A DNA stretch of 64,000 bases, from NCBI RefSeq assembly GCF_023509475.1, contig NZ_JAKSDZ010000001.1, positions 310,001 to 374,000 on the forward strand. Direction: 5' to 3'. The stretch is from Aestuariirhabdus haliotis. GTDB taxonomy: Bacteria; Pseudomonadota; Gammaproteobacteria; Pseudomonadales; Aestuariirhabdaceae. The notes below the pieces were generated by a model. It had not been told where the DNA came from. It saw only the letters and a list, made by a program, of their open reading frames with translations, and ran no database searches. Made by a program: the position numbers and the translations under genes. How positions within the stretch are numbered: the first letter of the stretch is position 1; every line of letters starts with the position of its first letter. Below are positions 54,300 to 62,853 of this stretch, piece by piece.

Positions 54300-54881
54300 A
54301 TGGCCCGTCCAATAGAGTTCGACCGTGATCAGGTACTGGATAAGGCAATGGCCTGTTTCTGGCAAAGTGGCTACGAAGCCACTTCCATTTCTGATCTTGT
54401 GGAAGCGACTCAGCTCAAGCCCGGCAGCCTTTACGCGGCTTTCACCAACAAGCAAAACCTGTTTCTCCTGACCCTGGAACGCTATGCAGGGCAAAGCCTT
54501 ACTCGTATCGAAGAGCGTTTTACCCAGGCCTCTGATGCGCTCAGTGGTATCGAGTCGTTTTTAGGGCATATGGGCCAGGATTGCAGTAATGATCGGGAAG
54601 GACGGGGCTGCCTGCTGGTCAATAGTTTGCTCGAGTTTGCTTCCGCTGACCCTAAGGTGCACCAGCAGATTCGAGTGTATCTGGACCGTGTGGAAGTGTT
54701 GTTACGTCAACAAGTGCAGCGTGCCATCGATACCGGGCAATTGGCTTCCGGCCGCAGTGCGGCGCAACGCGCGGCCTTCCTGCTGACCGGTATCTGGGGT
54801 ATGCGGGTAATGAGTGCCCGACAGCCTGAGCCGGAAAGCTATCAATGCATTACCGAGCAGTTGCTGGCCGCTATTCGCTAG
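54300..54881 (+). CDS. TetR family regulator
   Basis: A 193-residue regulator. HTH: DKAMACFWQSGYEATSISDL, LKPGSLYAAFTNKQNLF, near residues 14-52; the YAAF segment is typical of the AcuR/DhaR/YxaF-like group. It is divergent from the peroxiredoxin gene and probably represses it. The 3' end overlaps the convergent ABC-F gene by 11 bases. Confidence 0.85.
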   Translation: MARPIEFDRDQVLDKAMACFWQSGYEATSISDLVEATQLKPGSLYAAFTNKQNLFLLTLERYAGQSLTRIEERFTQASDALSGIESFLGHMGQDCSNDREGRGCLLVNSLLEFASADPKVHQQIRVYLDRVEVLLRQQVQRAIDTGQLASGRSAAQRAAFLLTGIWGMRVMSARQPEPESYQCITEQLLAAIR

Positions 54882-56784
54882 CAAAACCCGCTTGCAGGGT
54901 TTCTATCTGCTCCTGCAATTCCATCCATTGTTCTTCACAGCGTTCGCATTGTTCGCGATTGCTGGCTTGCAGGGCCAGGGTTTCCTTGAGATTTTCCCGC
55001 TGCCCTTCTTCGTATAAAGTGCTATCGGAAAGTTGCTGCTCGATTTGTTCGCTTTGTTGATGCAGGCTGTCGAGCTGCTTCTCCAGCTTTTGTAATTGAT
55101 TGCGCAAAGGGCTCAATAGCTTTCGCTGTTCGGCCTGGCGGCGTTTCAACTCTTTCCGGTCGACAGGCGCTGCGTTTGTGCTATCTGCGGTGGCCTCAGC
55201 TTTATCCTCAAGGCGACGTTGGCGTGCCAGCCAATCCGAATACTGGTCCAGGTCTTCGTCGTAGGGCTGGGCGCAACCATCGCTGACCAGCCAGAGTTCA
55301 TCCGTAGTGTTACGGATCAGATGACGGTCGTGGGAAACTAGCACCATAGCCCCCTGATGTTCCTGTAAGGCCAGTGTGAGAGCGTGTCGCATTTCCAGAT
55401 CGAGGTGGTTGGTGGGCTCATCGAGCAGCAACAGATTGGGTTTTTGCCAGGCAATAATGGCCAATGCCAGACGGGCTTTTTCTCCGCCCGAAAAGTGGCG
55501 AATAACATCGCTGGCCTGATCTCCGCGAAAGTTAAACCCGCCCAGAAAATCTCGTAATTGCTGCTCGCGGGCGTCGGGAGATATACGCTGCAGATGGAGC
55601 AATGGGCTGGCATTATCATCGAGGCTATCAATCTGGTGTTGGGCAAAGTAACCGATACGCAGATGTTCACCGCAACTGCGCTCGCCTGCCATAACGGCTA
55701 GCTGTCCCGCCAGCGATTTGATCAGGGTCGATTTTCCTGCGCCGTTGGGGCCCAGCAAGCCAATGGCACTGCCGGGATGAATGCTCAGGTTTACATTTTT
55801 CACAATGGCTCCATCGCCATAACCCAATGCAGCCCGATCCAGGGTGATTAACGTGGAAGAGATTTTATCGGCTGGAGGGAAGATAAAACTGAAGGGTGAG
55901 TCAACATGAGCTGGCGCAATCTCCTCCATTCGGGCCAGGGCTTTGATCCGGCTCTGAGCCTGCCGGGCTTTGGTTGCCTTGGCGCGGAAGCGACGAATAT
56001 AACTTTCTATATGGGCACGTTGCTGTTGCTGTTTCTCGAAGCTGGCTTGCTGTTGAGACAACTGTTCCGCTCGCAGTTTCTCAAACGCACTGTAGTTGCC
56101 ACGGTAAAAATTAATCCGCTGGCGTTCGATATGAGCGATCTGGTCGGTTACGGCATCGAGAAAATCCCGGTCGTGAGAAATCACCAGCAAGGTGCCGGGG
56201 TATTGTTTGAGCCATTGCTCGAGCCACAAGATAGCATCGAGATCGAGGTGGTTGGTTGGTTCATCGAGCAACAGTAACTGTGAACGACACATCAGGGTAC
56301 GCGCCAGGTTCAGGCGCATCCGCCAGCCCCCGGAAAATTCCCGTACATTGCGTGCCAGATCGTCGTTGGTGAAACCGAGTCCGCTGAGTAGCTTGCTAGC
56401 GCGGGTTTTTGCGTTGTAGCCATCGATAGCAGACAGTTGTTCGTGCAGCGGGGCAATACGATCATCCCGATGTTGTTGTTCTGCTTCCGCCAGTTGTTGT
56501 TCGATCGCCCTGAGTGGTTTATCTCCATCAATGACATAATCGATGGCACTTCTCTCCAGAGCAACGATCTCCTGTGCCATATGAGCGATATCGTCCGGAG
56601 ACGGCACGGACAAGTCACCGCTGTCGAGGTGCAGCTCACCTTGCAATAACGCAAACAATGAAGACTTGCCGCAGCCATTGGCGCCAACCAGACCAACGTG
56701 TTGACCGTGGTGGATGGTGAGCGATGCTTCCTCCAGCAAGGGTTTACCACCCCGAAGCAGTTCTGCATTTTGCAATCGAATCAT
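54871..56784 (-). CDS. yheS: ABC-F family ATPase, YheS-like
   Basis: A 637-residue cytoplasmic double-ATPase with no membrane segments. First domain: Walker A GANGCGKSS, signature FSGGWRMRL, Walker B LLLLDEPTNHLDLDA. Linker: a basic P-site tRNA-interaction motif region with SYIRRFRAKATKARQAQSRIK. Second domain: GPNGAGKST, FSGGEKARL, LLLLDEPTNHLDLEM. The C-terminal 110 residues are a charged coiled coil. ABC-F proteins act on ribosomes. The ATG at 56784 (MIRLQNAELLRGG) matches the family start; the frame is open to 56910. Confidence 0.92.
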   Translation of the reverse strand: MIRLQNAELLRGGKPLLEEASLTIHHGQHVGLVGANGCGKSSLFALLQGELHLDSGDLSVPSPDDIAHMAQEIVALERSAIDYVIDGDKPLRAIEQQLAEAEQQHRDDRIAPLHEQLSAIDGYNAKTRASKLLSGLGFTNDDLARNVREFSGGWRMRLNLARTLMCRSQLLLLDEPTNHLDLDAILWLEQWLKQYPGTLLVISHDRDFLDAVTDQIAHIERQRINFYRGNYSAFEKLRAEQLSQQQASFEKQQQQRAHIESYIRRFRAKATKARQAQSRIKALARMEEIAPAHVDSPFSFIFPPADKISSTLITLDRAALGYGDGAIVKNVNLSIHPGSAIGLLGPNGAGKSTLIKSLAGQLAVMAGERSCGEHLRIGYFAQHQIDSLDDNASPLLHLQRISPDAREQQLRDFLGGFNFRGDQASDVIRHFSGGEKARLALAIIAWQKPNLLLLDEPTNHLDLEMRHALTLALQEHQGAMVLVSHDRHLIRNTTDELWLVSDGCAQPYDEDLDQYSDWLARQRRLEDKAEATADSTNAAPVDRKELKRRQAEQRKLLSPLRNQLQKLEKQLDSLHQQSEQIEQQLSDSTLYEEGQRENLKETLALQASNREQCERCEEQWMELQEQIETLQAGFASE

Positions 56785-56818
56785 GATATGCGCTCTCTGG
56801 CGAAATAAGGCATCAATA

Positions 56819-56842
56819 AAAAAGGGGCTATCGCCCCTTTTT
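56819..56842. terminator. Rho-independent terminator between AlgP-like and ABC-F genes
   Basis: AAAAAGGGGC, loop TATC, GCCCCTTTTT. On the minus strand it follows the AlgP-like gene by 19 bp and precedes the ABC-F start, so the two are probably separate transcripts. Confidence 0.9.
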
Positions 56843-56860
56843 GTTATGACTCCGGATAAC

Positions 56861-57622
56861 TCAGGCGTCGGTCTTGGGGTCAAATACCTGTCGGCTTTCG
56901 ACTGCGACATCGGCTTCCGCTGGCTTTTCAGAGGAAACCGCTGCAGGTGCCGGCGATACTGTCACAGGCTTTGTTGCCTTCTTTTTGCTGGCGGCTTGCT
57001 TGGCCTGTTTCGCGGCAGCTTTTGCTTCCCGTTCAGCTTGCTTGCGAGCCTTTTCGGCTTCCCGTTTTTTCTTGGCCTGCTCGCGTTTACGAGCCGCTTC
57101 CGCCTTGGCTTTTGCCTTGGCTTTTTTCTCTAGTGCTTTTTGCTCGTCGGCCTTCTGCTTGGCGAAAGACTTTTCGAACTTCTCCGCAGCGGCTTTTTGT
57201 GCAGTGAAATAGGCTTGCTCGGTTTTTGCTGCAGCCAGGTTGTTTTTGGCTTCGACAAGCAATTCGGCAGCCGTCACTAATTCCGCACGTAGCTGTTCGG
57301 TTGCTTGTTTGGCATTGGCCAGTTGTTTAACCGTGGCGGCGGTTTTTTTGGTGCGATTCTTGGCGGCAACCTGCTTTTGTTTTTCTTGGCTCTTAACCAG
57401 TTTTTGCTTCAGGCGATCCCGAGCAACGTTGGTTTTAGCCAGGTCTTTTTCAGCGTCGCTGAGTTTTTTAGCCCGGGCCTTGTCGAGTTGCAGATTCAAC
57501 TTGTCGATCTGTTTTTGCAGGTTGGCAATCGGATCGACAGCTTTGGGGGAAACTGCTTTTTTGACGGCTTTGGTTTTTGTGCTGACTTTGGTTTTAGCTC
57601 GGGTAGTTTTGCGAACGGCCAT
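56861..57622 (-). CDS. AlgP-like Lys/Ala-rich coiled protein
   Basis: A 253-residue, very basic, low-complexity protein. Lys, Ala, Glu, Arg and Gln predominate; long coiled-coil stretches span residues about 30-220, and the region 165-215 is a run of KAKAEAARKREQ-like units. It lacks the KPAA repeats of P. aeruginosa AlgP, yet its place between the ABC-F gene and the FKBP/AlgQ genes is the same, so it is probably the positional counterpart. AlgP acts as a histone-H1-like DNA-binding activator; the role here is inferred. Confidence 0.65.
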   Translation of the reverse strand: MAVRKTTRAKTKVSTKTKAVKKAVSPKAVDPIANLQKQIDKLNLQLDKARAKKLSDAEKDLAKTNVARDRLKQKLVKSQEKQKQVAAKNRTKKTAATVKQLANAKQATEQLRAELVTAAELLVEAKNNLAAAKTEQAYFTAQKAAAEKFEKSFAKQKADEQKALEKKAKAKAKAEAARKREQAKKKREAEKARKQAEREAKAAAKQAKQAASKKKATKPVTVSPAPAAVSSEKPAEADVAVESRQVFDPKTDA

Positions 57623-57747
57623 TACTGCTCCTGGAACGGTTGAAATCTGACCTGCGCATTATACGTTTTGGATCGGCAATATCCAGTCTGGGCCATGATG
57701 TAAATGTTGTTCTGAAAGGCAGCAATTAGGGTTTTTAAAAACTGAAC

Positions 57748-58446
57748 CTAGCCCGCTTGTTGTCGGGAATGGGCGAGTTGCTCAATCCAGGCGATTAACG
57801 GTTGCCAGTTTTCACAGTCGCGTTGAATTTTTCGCCCGCGTAATTCATGCACACCTTCACCGTTTTCGGAAGCGGCGACGTAGTTTTGCGTGTCACGTAA
57901 GGTGGTCAAATAGGGAATCGACAGGCAGTTCAGGAAGGCCTTTAATTTTTCCTGGCTGATCGTGTTGTGCCGAACCCGATTGGCCACCACACAAATGCGT
58001 CCGGGTCGCTGTAAATGCTCCGGAGTTAACATTAATGTTTTAATAAATGAGGCGGCGGCTCGAATATCGATGGAAGAGGGGAGTACGGGTACCAGAATCA
58101 AGTCGGCCTGGCGAATCAGGGGGCGAAGGTCCGCTTCTTTAATGGCGGCCGGTGAATCGATGACGACCTTATGGCATTCGTCAGGAAGCCTGAGCTGCCA
58201 GCTGCGTGTCTGGTTGACGCTGTGGGGGCGGCAAGCATCGATGCCTCGAATAGCGGGTAAGGTATCGGAGCGTTGTTTTAGCCAGAGTTGGCTGGAACCC
58301 TGAGGATCCTGATCGTAAAGTACAACCGATTCTCCCTGGCTGGCAAAGTAAGCGGCCAGATTGGTGGCAATGGTGGTTTTACCGCTGCCACCCTTGGCAT
58401 TGGCTATGAGTATTCTCAGCGGAGATTGATTCTTGTAGCTTTGCAT
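57748..58446 (-). CDS. ParA/MinD family ATPase
   Basis: A 232-residue deviant-Walker ATPase. The motif is AKGGSGKTTIATNLA (residues about 14-28), with the second conserved Asp in VIDSPAAI and the DQDPQGSSQLW motif near 45. ParA-like proteins position DNA or protein complexes on the nucleoid. No parB lies adjacent, so an orphan role in cell organisation is likely. The gene is divergent from the FKBP gene. Confidence 0.85.
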   Translation of the reverse strand: MQSYKNQSPLRILIANAKGGSGKTTIATNLAAYFASQGESVVLYDQDPQGSSQLWLKQRSDTLPAIRGIDACRPHSVNQTRSWQLRLPDECHKVVIDSPAAIKEADLRPLIRQADLILVPVLPSSIDIRAAASFIKTLMLTPEHLQRPGRICVVANRVRHNTISQEKLKAFLNCLSIPYLTTLRDTQNYVAASENGEGVHELRGRKIQRDCENWQPLIAWIEQLAHSRQQAG

Positions 58447-58636
58447 TGATAGTCCAGATCCGTTGGGAATATGCGTGCGCCCCTACCTACTAGTATGGGT
58501 CATTCTGATGAAACTGGGTAGAGGGGAACCAACGCGCCATTTTAGAGACAAAGATTTGCGTTCACTATGTATTTAGTCAATCATGCTTGCCTCTTTTAAG
58601 AGTACCCTACCTCTAATAACTAATGGATATTTCTTC

Positions 58637-59323
58637 ATGAAACTCAGAAGCCTTGTTGCAGCTATTGCGTTAACCTCCGGTGTTTCCGGTCTGGCGATGG
58701 CCGCTGAACTTTCCACTGATGAACAGAAGCTTAGTTACAGCCTGGGCGCTGTAATGGGTGAGCGTTTGACCGCTGACTTCGACAGCCTCGATGTTGAAGC
58801 CTTATCTCAGGGCATCAAAGACGCTATGGCCGGGGGCGATATGGCGCTGACCCGCGAGCAGATGATTGCAGCGATCCAGCAAGCTCAGCAACAGGCTCAG
58901 GAACGTGCACAGCAATTGCAGCAAGAGATGGCTCAAAAGAATCTGGACGCGGGCAATGAGTTCCTGGCTGAAAACGGCAAAAAAGACGGTATCACGACTA
59001 CCGAATCTGGCCTGCAGTATAAGGTTATGACCAAAGGTGAAGGTGCTATGCCTGAGGCCGGCAGTCAGGTCACCGTTCATTATGAAGGTCGACTGCTCGA
59101 TGGCACGGTGTTCGATAGTTCCTACGAGCGTGGTGAAACCACACAGTTTGGTGTTAATCAGGTGATACCAGGTTGGACCGAAGCTCTGCAATTGATGCCT
59201 AAGGGATCGACCTGGGAAGTCTATATTCCGTCCCAGTTGGCTTACGGTCCAGGGGGCATTCCTGGCAAAATTGGTCCTAACGAAGTGCTGGTTTTCAAAG
59301 TCGAGTTGGTTGACTTTGAATAA
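58637..59323 (+). CDS. fklB: FKBP-type peptidyl-prolyl isomerase, periplasmic
   Basis: A 228-residue protein. Residues 1-22 are a signal peptide (AMA-AE). An N-terminal helical dimerisation domain (about 23-125) is followed by an FKBP domain from 130, with VHYEGRLLDGTVFDSSYERG, QVIPGWTEALQLMPKGSTWEVYIP (key VIPGWTEAL) and a normal C-terminus LVFKVELVDFE. FkpA/FklB-type proteins fold or escort secreted proteins. P. aeruginosa has the counterpart in the algP-algQ locus. The ATG 58637 is favoured over one at 58583. Confidence 0.9.
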   Translation: MKLRSLVAAIALTSGVSGLAMAAELSTDEQKLSYSLGAVMGERLTADFDSLDVEALSQGIKDAMAGGDMALTREQMIAAIQQAQQQAQERAQQLQQEMAQKNLDAGNEFLAENGKKDGITTTESGLQYKVMTKGEGAMPEAGSQVTVHYEGRLLDGTVFDSSYERGETTQFGVNQVIPGWTEALQLMPKGSTWEVYIPSQLAYGPGGIPGKIGPNEVLVFKVELVDFE

Positions 59324-59344
59324 TCACTCGGTCGTGTGACCACT

Positions 59345-59373
59345 AAAAAAGAGGCTTTAGAGCCTCTTTTTTT
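59345..59373 (+). terminator. Rho-independent terminator after the FKBP gene
   Basis: AAAAAAGAGGCT, loop TTAG, AGCCTCTTTTTTT. The A-run also permits use on the minus strand, for the convergent WD40-like lipoprotein gene. Confidence 0.92.
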
Positions 59374-59443
59374 ATGCCGGGACTCAAGTGCCGTGTCGAG
59401 GTAAAACCCCAGGCGACAGTGACGATAGAAAGAAGCGGCTTAC

Positions 59444-60457
59444 CTAGAGTCCCAGCTGATAACTGAGGCCGTTTGAACCCAGTGCTCTAACCTTATTGCT
59501 AGCGGAATCCCTGGCCAGCGCCATGACCGATACCCCGGTGGGTTGCCACCAGCCACGTTTGGACAGTTGCCAGCGGTGGCTGATATTGCCGCTGGGGATA
59601 TCAAACAGAAACACTTCGCCACTGGCAGTGCCAAGCAGTAGCTGGTCATCCTGATCGCTAAAGCGAGCGCTGGTATAGGTGCTGCCGCGGCTCATCAGGT
59701 CATAGTACTGGTTGAGTTCGTGGACCGGGTCTCCGGTGTTGATATCCCAGATGACGGCTCGGCCGCTTTGGGCCGCCGTCAGGGCGTAGCGACCGTTGGG
59801 CGATAGGGCCACGGTGACCAGCTTGTTTCCCAGATCCCAATCCTGAAGCAAACGACCGGTGTTGGTATCCCAGAGTTTGGCGCTGTAGTCATCGGAACCA
59901 CTGATGGCCAGATTGCCGTCCGGGGTGATATCGACGCTATTGACGATATCCTTGTGCAGCAAGGTGGTCAGGATACCGCCCTCGCGAATGTTGAATAACA
60001 CCACGCGATTATCTCGCAGGCCGAGCAGGGCCAGCTGGCCTCGTTCGGTCAGCGCCAGATCACGGATCTCGCCGGGGGCACGCCAGAACCCCAGGGATTC
60101 GCCGGCCTCGATGGACCACAGAACGATGGTCTGCTGCCCGTCCGCAGTGGCGGCAACGGTGCCGTCTTTGGCGATGTCGCTGGCAACAATTTCGCTGGCC
60201 TCTCCGGCCTTATGATTCCAGTTGTAGAGGCGTTCGCCCTGATTCAGATTCCACAGGCTGCCGCCGTGCAGGACACTACCAATCAGGGCCTGTTCGCCCT
60301 GGGCGGACAGCGCAGCGCTGTATAGCCCCTGTACCGCCACTTCCTGATTGTGTTCCTCTGATGTGAAGCCGCAACCCGCAAGGCTGAGCGCGCTGACAAT
60401 CAGAAGATGTTTGGCATTGAGAGGGGTACGTAGTGTCTGGAGCGAGTTGGCGGGCAT
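59444..60457 (-). CDS. WD40-repeat lipoprotein
   Basis: A 337-residue protein. The lipobox is in LSLAG-C29, so it is attached to a membrane on the periplasmic side. The rest is built of WD40-like blades (for example VNSVDITPDGNLAISGSDDYSAKLWD, VTVALSPNGRYALTAAQSGRAVIWD; key SDDYSAKLWD). The N-terminus is set at ATG 60457, since the frame continues to 60610 but only this start gives a lipoprotein signal. It lies downstream of rsd on the same strand; a function cannot be assigned. Confidence 0.82.
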   Translation of the reverse strand: MPANSLQTLRTPLNAKHLLIVSALSLAGCGFTSEEHNQEVAVQGLYSAALSAQGEQALIGSVLHGGSLWNLNQGERLYNWNHKAGEASEIVASDIAKDGTVAATADGQQTIVLWSIEAGESLGFWRAPGEIRDLALTERGQLALLGLRDNRVVLFNIREGGILTTLLHKDIVNSVDITPDGNLAISGSDDYSAKLWDTNTGRLLQDWDLGNKLVTVALSPNGRYALTAAQSGRAVIWDINTGDPVHELNQYYDLMSRGSTYTSARFSDQDDQLLLGTASGEVFLFDIPSGNISHRWQLSKRGWWQPTGVSVMALARDSASNKVRALGSNGLSYQLGL

Positions 60458-60479
60458 CAACAATCCCTGTGGTTGATGG

Positions 60480-60503
60480 TGTCGCCCGCCTCGGCGAGCG
60501 ACA
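60480..60503 (-). terminator. Hairpin between rsd and the WD40 lipoprotein gene
   Basis: On the minus strand TGTCGC-TCGCC / GGCGGGCGACA pairs with a very short loop. It lies after the rsd stop; no T-run follows, so its effect could be partial. Confidence 0.4.
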
Positions 60504-60521
60504 AATCCGGAGAGGAATCGA

Positions 60522-61007
60522 CTAGGAAGCAACCAGCTCGCGATGAGCATCGTGCAACGATTCGATGAGTTGATCTTCCAGACCAAAGCGTTCTTCCAGG
60601 ACTTCTCCAATTTGGGACAGTTCCTCGGCCAGTTCGGACGCCTGCTTTTCGCAATGTTCTGCCGATTCGTATCGATCGTTAAACGTCACACACAGCTGGG
60701 TAATCTGCTCGATGCGAGGATAGATGCGTTCCAGCAGGCGAATACCAGCGTCGTCGTTAAACTCTCTGGCCTCGGCGGCTAACTGCTCATAGACTTCAAA
60801 ATGCCCGGCCGATGTGTAGTCGAGAAGTATCTGGCAAAAGCGTTGGATGCGAACAGGGGTCGGGGTTGTATCACCTTCGCGAAAGCCGTTCAGGCCATTG
60901 ATGTCGCAATAGAGGACAATCAGTTGCTGTCGTTCATTGAGCCAACGGTCGATAATTTCGGAGACACCGCCCCAGCGTTCTTTAGCTGATTTGCAACGTT
61001 CCAGCAT
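60522..61007 (-). CDS. rsd: Anti-sigma-70 regulator Rsd/AlgQ
   Basis: A 161-residue helical protein beginning MLERCKSAKERWGGVSEIIDRWLNERQQL (key ERWGGV, DRWLNERQ), the Rsd/AlgQ hallmark. The family binds sigma-70 and shifts RNA polymerase toward alternative sigma factors in stationary phase; in Pseudomonas AlgQ (AlgR2) also promotes alginate and siderophore expression. It is located next to dsbB, as in the Pseudomonas algQ locus. Confidence 0.9.
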   Translation of the reverse strand: MLERCKSAKERWGGVSEIIDRWLNERQQLIVLYCDINGLNGFREGDTTPTPVRIQRFCQILLDYTSAGHFEVYEQLAAEAREFNDDAGIRLLERIYPRIEQITQLCVTFNDRYESAEHCEKQASELAEELSQIGEVLEERFGLEDQLIESLHDAHRELVAS

Positions 61008-61154
61008 GGTTTTTTCCCTTGGATTCTATGAGATAAAACGGCGGAGGTTGTGCCCCGACGAACTCTTAGAGTATGCGAGCAGACAGAGGGGGGCAAGTGC
61101 TAAAACGTCTAATGGTTTGACCCAGGGACTTGACTTGGTGCAATCAGCTGGAGA

Positions 61155-61667
61155 TCAGGAAAAGAGACGTTCCCGCTGACGAGCGCGGAATAACTCGTAC
61201 AGGGAGAAGAGAGTAAACAGGCTGAAACAGATCAGCGTCCAGGCAGGGATACTAAGGCCCAGAAAAACCCACTGAACCTCGGCGCAGTCTCCGGTGCCGC
61301 TGAGCATAAACTCCAGCACTTCGGTCAGAGGAAAGCTTTCCAGCATATAATCCAGCGGCGGAGCACAGGCCGGAACCTCTTCCGGGGGCAGGCTCTGTAG
61401 CCAGAGTTGTCTCAGCGATAACGCCACACCCGACCCGGCCGTCAGCAAGCCAATAAAGGCATAGCGTCGGTAACCGGTGCCGCCAGGGTTATGGAGCGCG
61501 GCGACGAGGAAGAGGACGCCCAGGGCAATCACTACGATGCGCTGCATAATGCACAGCGGGCAGGGCTCCAGCCCCATCATATGTTCCATGACCAGCGCCG
61601 ATCCTATGAGGCCCACGCAACCAAGCATTGCCAGCAAAAACAAGATGCGGGAACGAGGGATGCTCAT
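61155..61667 (-). CDS. dsbB: Disulfide bond formation protein DsbB
   Basis: A 170-residue inner-membrane protein with four helices. The first redox pair is C36-x2-C39 (EPCPLCIMQR), the second pair C101 and C128, in the periplasmic loop. It reoxidises DsbA and passes electrons to quinone. Length and Cys layout are standard. P. aeruginosa has the equivalent DsbH beside algQ. Confidence 0.92.
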   Translation of the reverse strand: MSIPRSRILFLLAMLGCVGLIGSALVMEHMMGLEPCPLCIMQRIVVIALGVLFLVAALHNPGGTGYRRYAFIGLLTAGSGVALSLRQLWLQSLPPEEVPACAPPLDYMLESFPLTEVLEFMLSGTGDCAEVQWVFLGLSIPAWTLICFSLFTLFSLYELFRARQRERLFS

Positions 61668-61841
61668 ATGGGATTAACTCCTGGTGCGGGCCGACCCTGG
61701 CAATTAATTGAAATGAATATGAATCCTAATCGGACCATACTAAAGGCTATATAGGTATTATTCAAAGGGTCTTAGCGTATAGAATAATGGAATTGATAAC
61801 CTGCCCACCAGGTTTTTACCGTTGCCAAGCCGGAGCTTCTG

Positions 61842-62249
61842 ATGCGATATCTTTTCCGTACCCTGCTGCTACTGATGCCGTTGTTGATGACCTTGCCATC
61901 CTGGGCAGAAGAGGAAGGGGATGAGACGAAGAAGGTGGCGTCGCAGTATATAAGCCTCAAACCCTCGTTTGTCGTTAGCCTTGGAACCCGGTCCTACCTT
62001 AAAGCCGACGCTTCCCTTCGCGTTCGTGGTGATGAAACAGTAAAGAAGATTGAGCACCATATGCCATTGATCCGGGACAGCCTGGTGTTGCTGTTCAGTT
62101 CGCAAGCCTACACCGATGTAGAGGGGGCCGAAGGCCGTGAAGCCTTGCGTAAGACCGCCCTGCAGATGTTACAGCAGACACTGACCGAAGAGACCGGCAA
62201 GCCCCTGGTGGATGACCTGTTATTCACCAGCTTTGTCTTACAGCGTTAA
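61842..62249 (+). CDS. FliL-like exported protein
   Basis: A 135-residue protein with a cleavable signal peptide (residues 1-21, ending SWA-EE) and a C-terminal domain like the periplasmic part of FliL (YLKADASLRVRGDETVKKIEHHMPLIRDSLVLLFSSQ; key MPLIRDSLVLLFS). True FliL has a membrane anchor and lies in flagellar operons; none is nearby, so this is an orphan paralogue. It ends four bases before the convergent acpH gene. Confidence 0.8.
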   Translation: MRYLFRTLLLLMPLLMTLPSWAEEEGDETKKVASQYISLKPSFVVSLGTRSYLKADASLRVRGDETVKKIEHHMPLIRDSLVLLFSSQAYTDVEGAEGREALRKTALQMLQQTLTEETGKPLVDDLLFTSFVLQR

Positions 62250-62253
62250 TGGC

Positions 62254-62841
62254 TCAGGGGCTGAGGTTGAGCAGATTGCTGGCCCTGATCTGTAATTCGG
62301 GATACAGCGCAATAAAGGCTTGTTCGAGTTCTGGGTAAGCGTTTTCGAGTGCAGGGATGGTGTTCAGTAGCGGCGCACCATGACGAAGGCGCTGGGCCGT
62401 GCGCTCTATGGCAAGGCTAACGGTTTTCCGATGATAATAACTGTGCAAAATTCGGTGTTGTTGCATGCGCTCGACAAACTGCTGGGCGTTGGCCGGCATC
62501 AGATGTTGATGGGTCTGCAAGTCCTGGTAGCAAGCCTCGCAAAAGTGATCGAACGCCTGCTGATAAAACCGACACCAATGGCGTGCCAGAAAATGATCAA
62601 ACAGGATATCGATGGCAATGCCGCTGTAACGCCGGTGCTGTGTTCCCAACATTAAGCGGCAATGGGTGATGGCGGGGTCGCGGTCGGTGTGGGCATCGAT
62701 CGCACGGTGTTGTCGAATGCCCACCTCTATGTCGGGGGCGAAGCGCCCTTGCAAAGGCCCTTTAACAAAGTCCCCCAGAAAACCGCCAATACGGTGTTGC
62801 TGGCGGCTCCCTGCCAGAGCCAGGTGCGCCAGATAGTTCAT
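62254..62841 (-). CDS. acpH: Acyl carrier protein phosphodiesterase AcpH
   Basis: A 195-residue protein starting MNYLAHLALAG, followed by IGGFLGDFVKG and HRAIDAHTDRDP, which are metal-site motifs of the HD-like AcpH family (E. coli AcpH begins MNFLAHLHLA). It removes the 4'-phosphopantetheine group from holo-ACP. It lies 12 bp downstream of gshA on the same strand. Confidence 0.88.
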   Translation of the reverse strand: MNYLAHLALAGSRQQHRIGGFLGDFVKGPLQGRFAPDIEVGIRQHRAIDAHTDRDPAITHCRLMLGTQHRRYSGIAIDILFDHFLARHWCRFYQQAFDHFCEACYQDLQTHQHLMPANAQQFVERMQQHRILHSYYHRKTVSLAIERTAQRLRHGAPLLNTIPALENAYPELEQAFIALYPELQIRASNLLNLSP

Positions 62842-62853
62842 GGAGTATAAGGA

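Noticed and set aside
57240-57650. Plus-strand hydrophobic frame opposite the AlgP-like gene
   Set aside because: Its Phe/Leu/Ser-rich composition is what reverse reading of a Lys/Ala/Glu-rich coding region gives.
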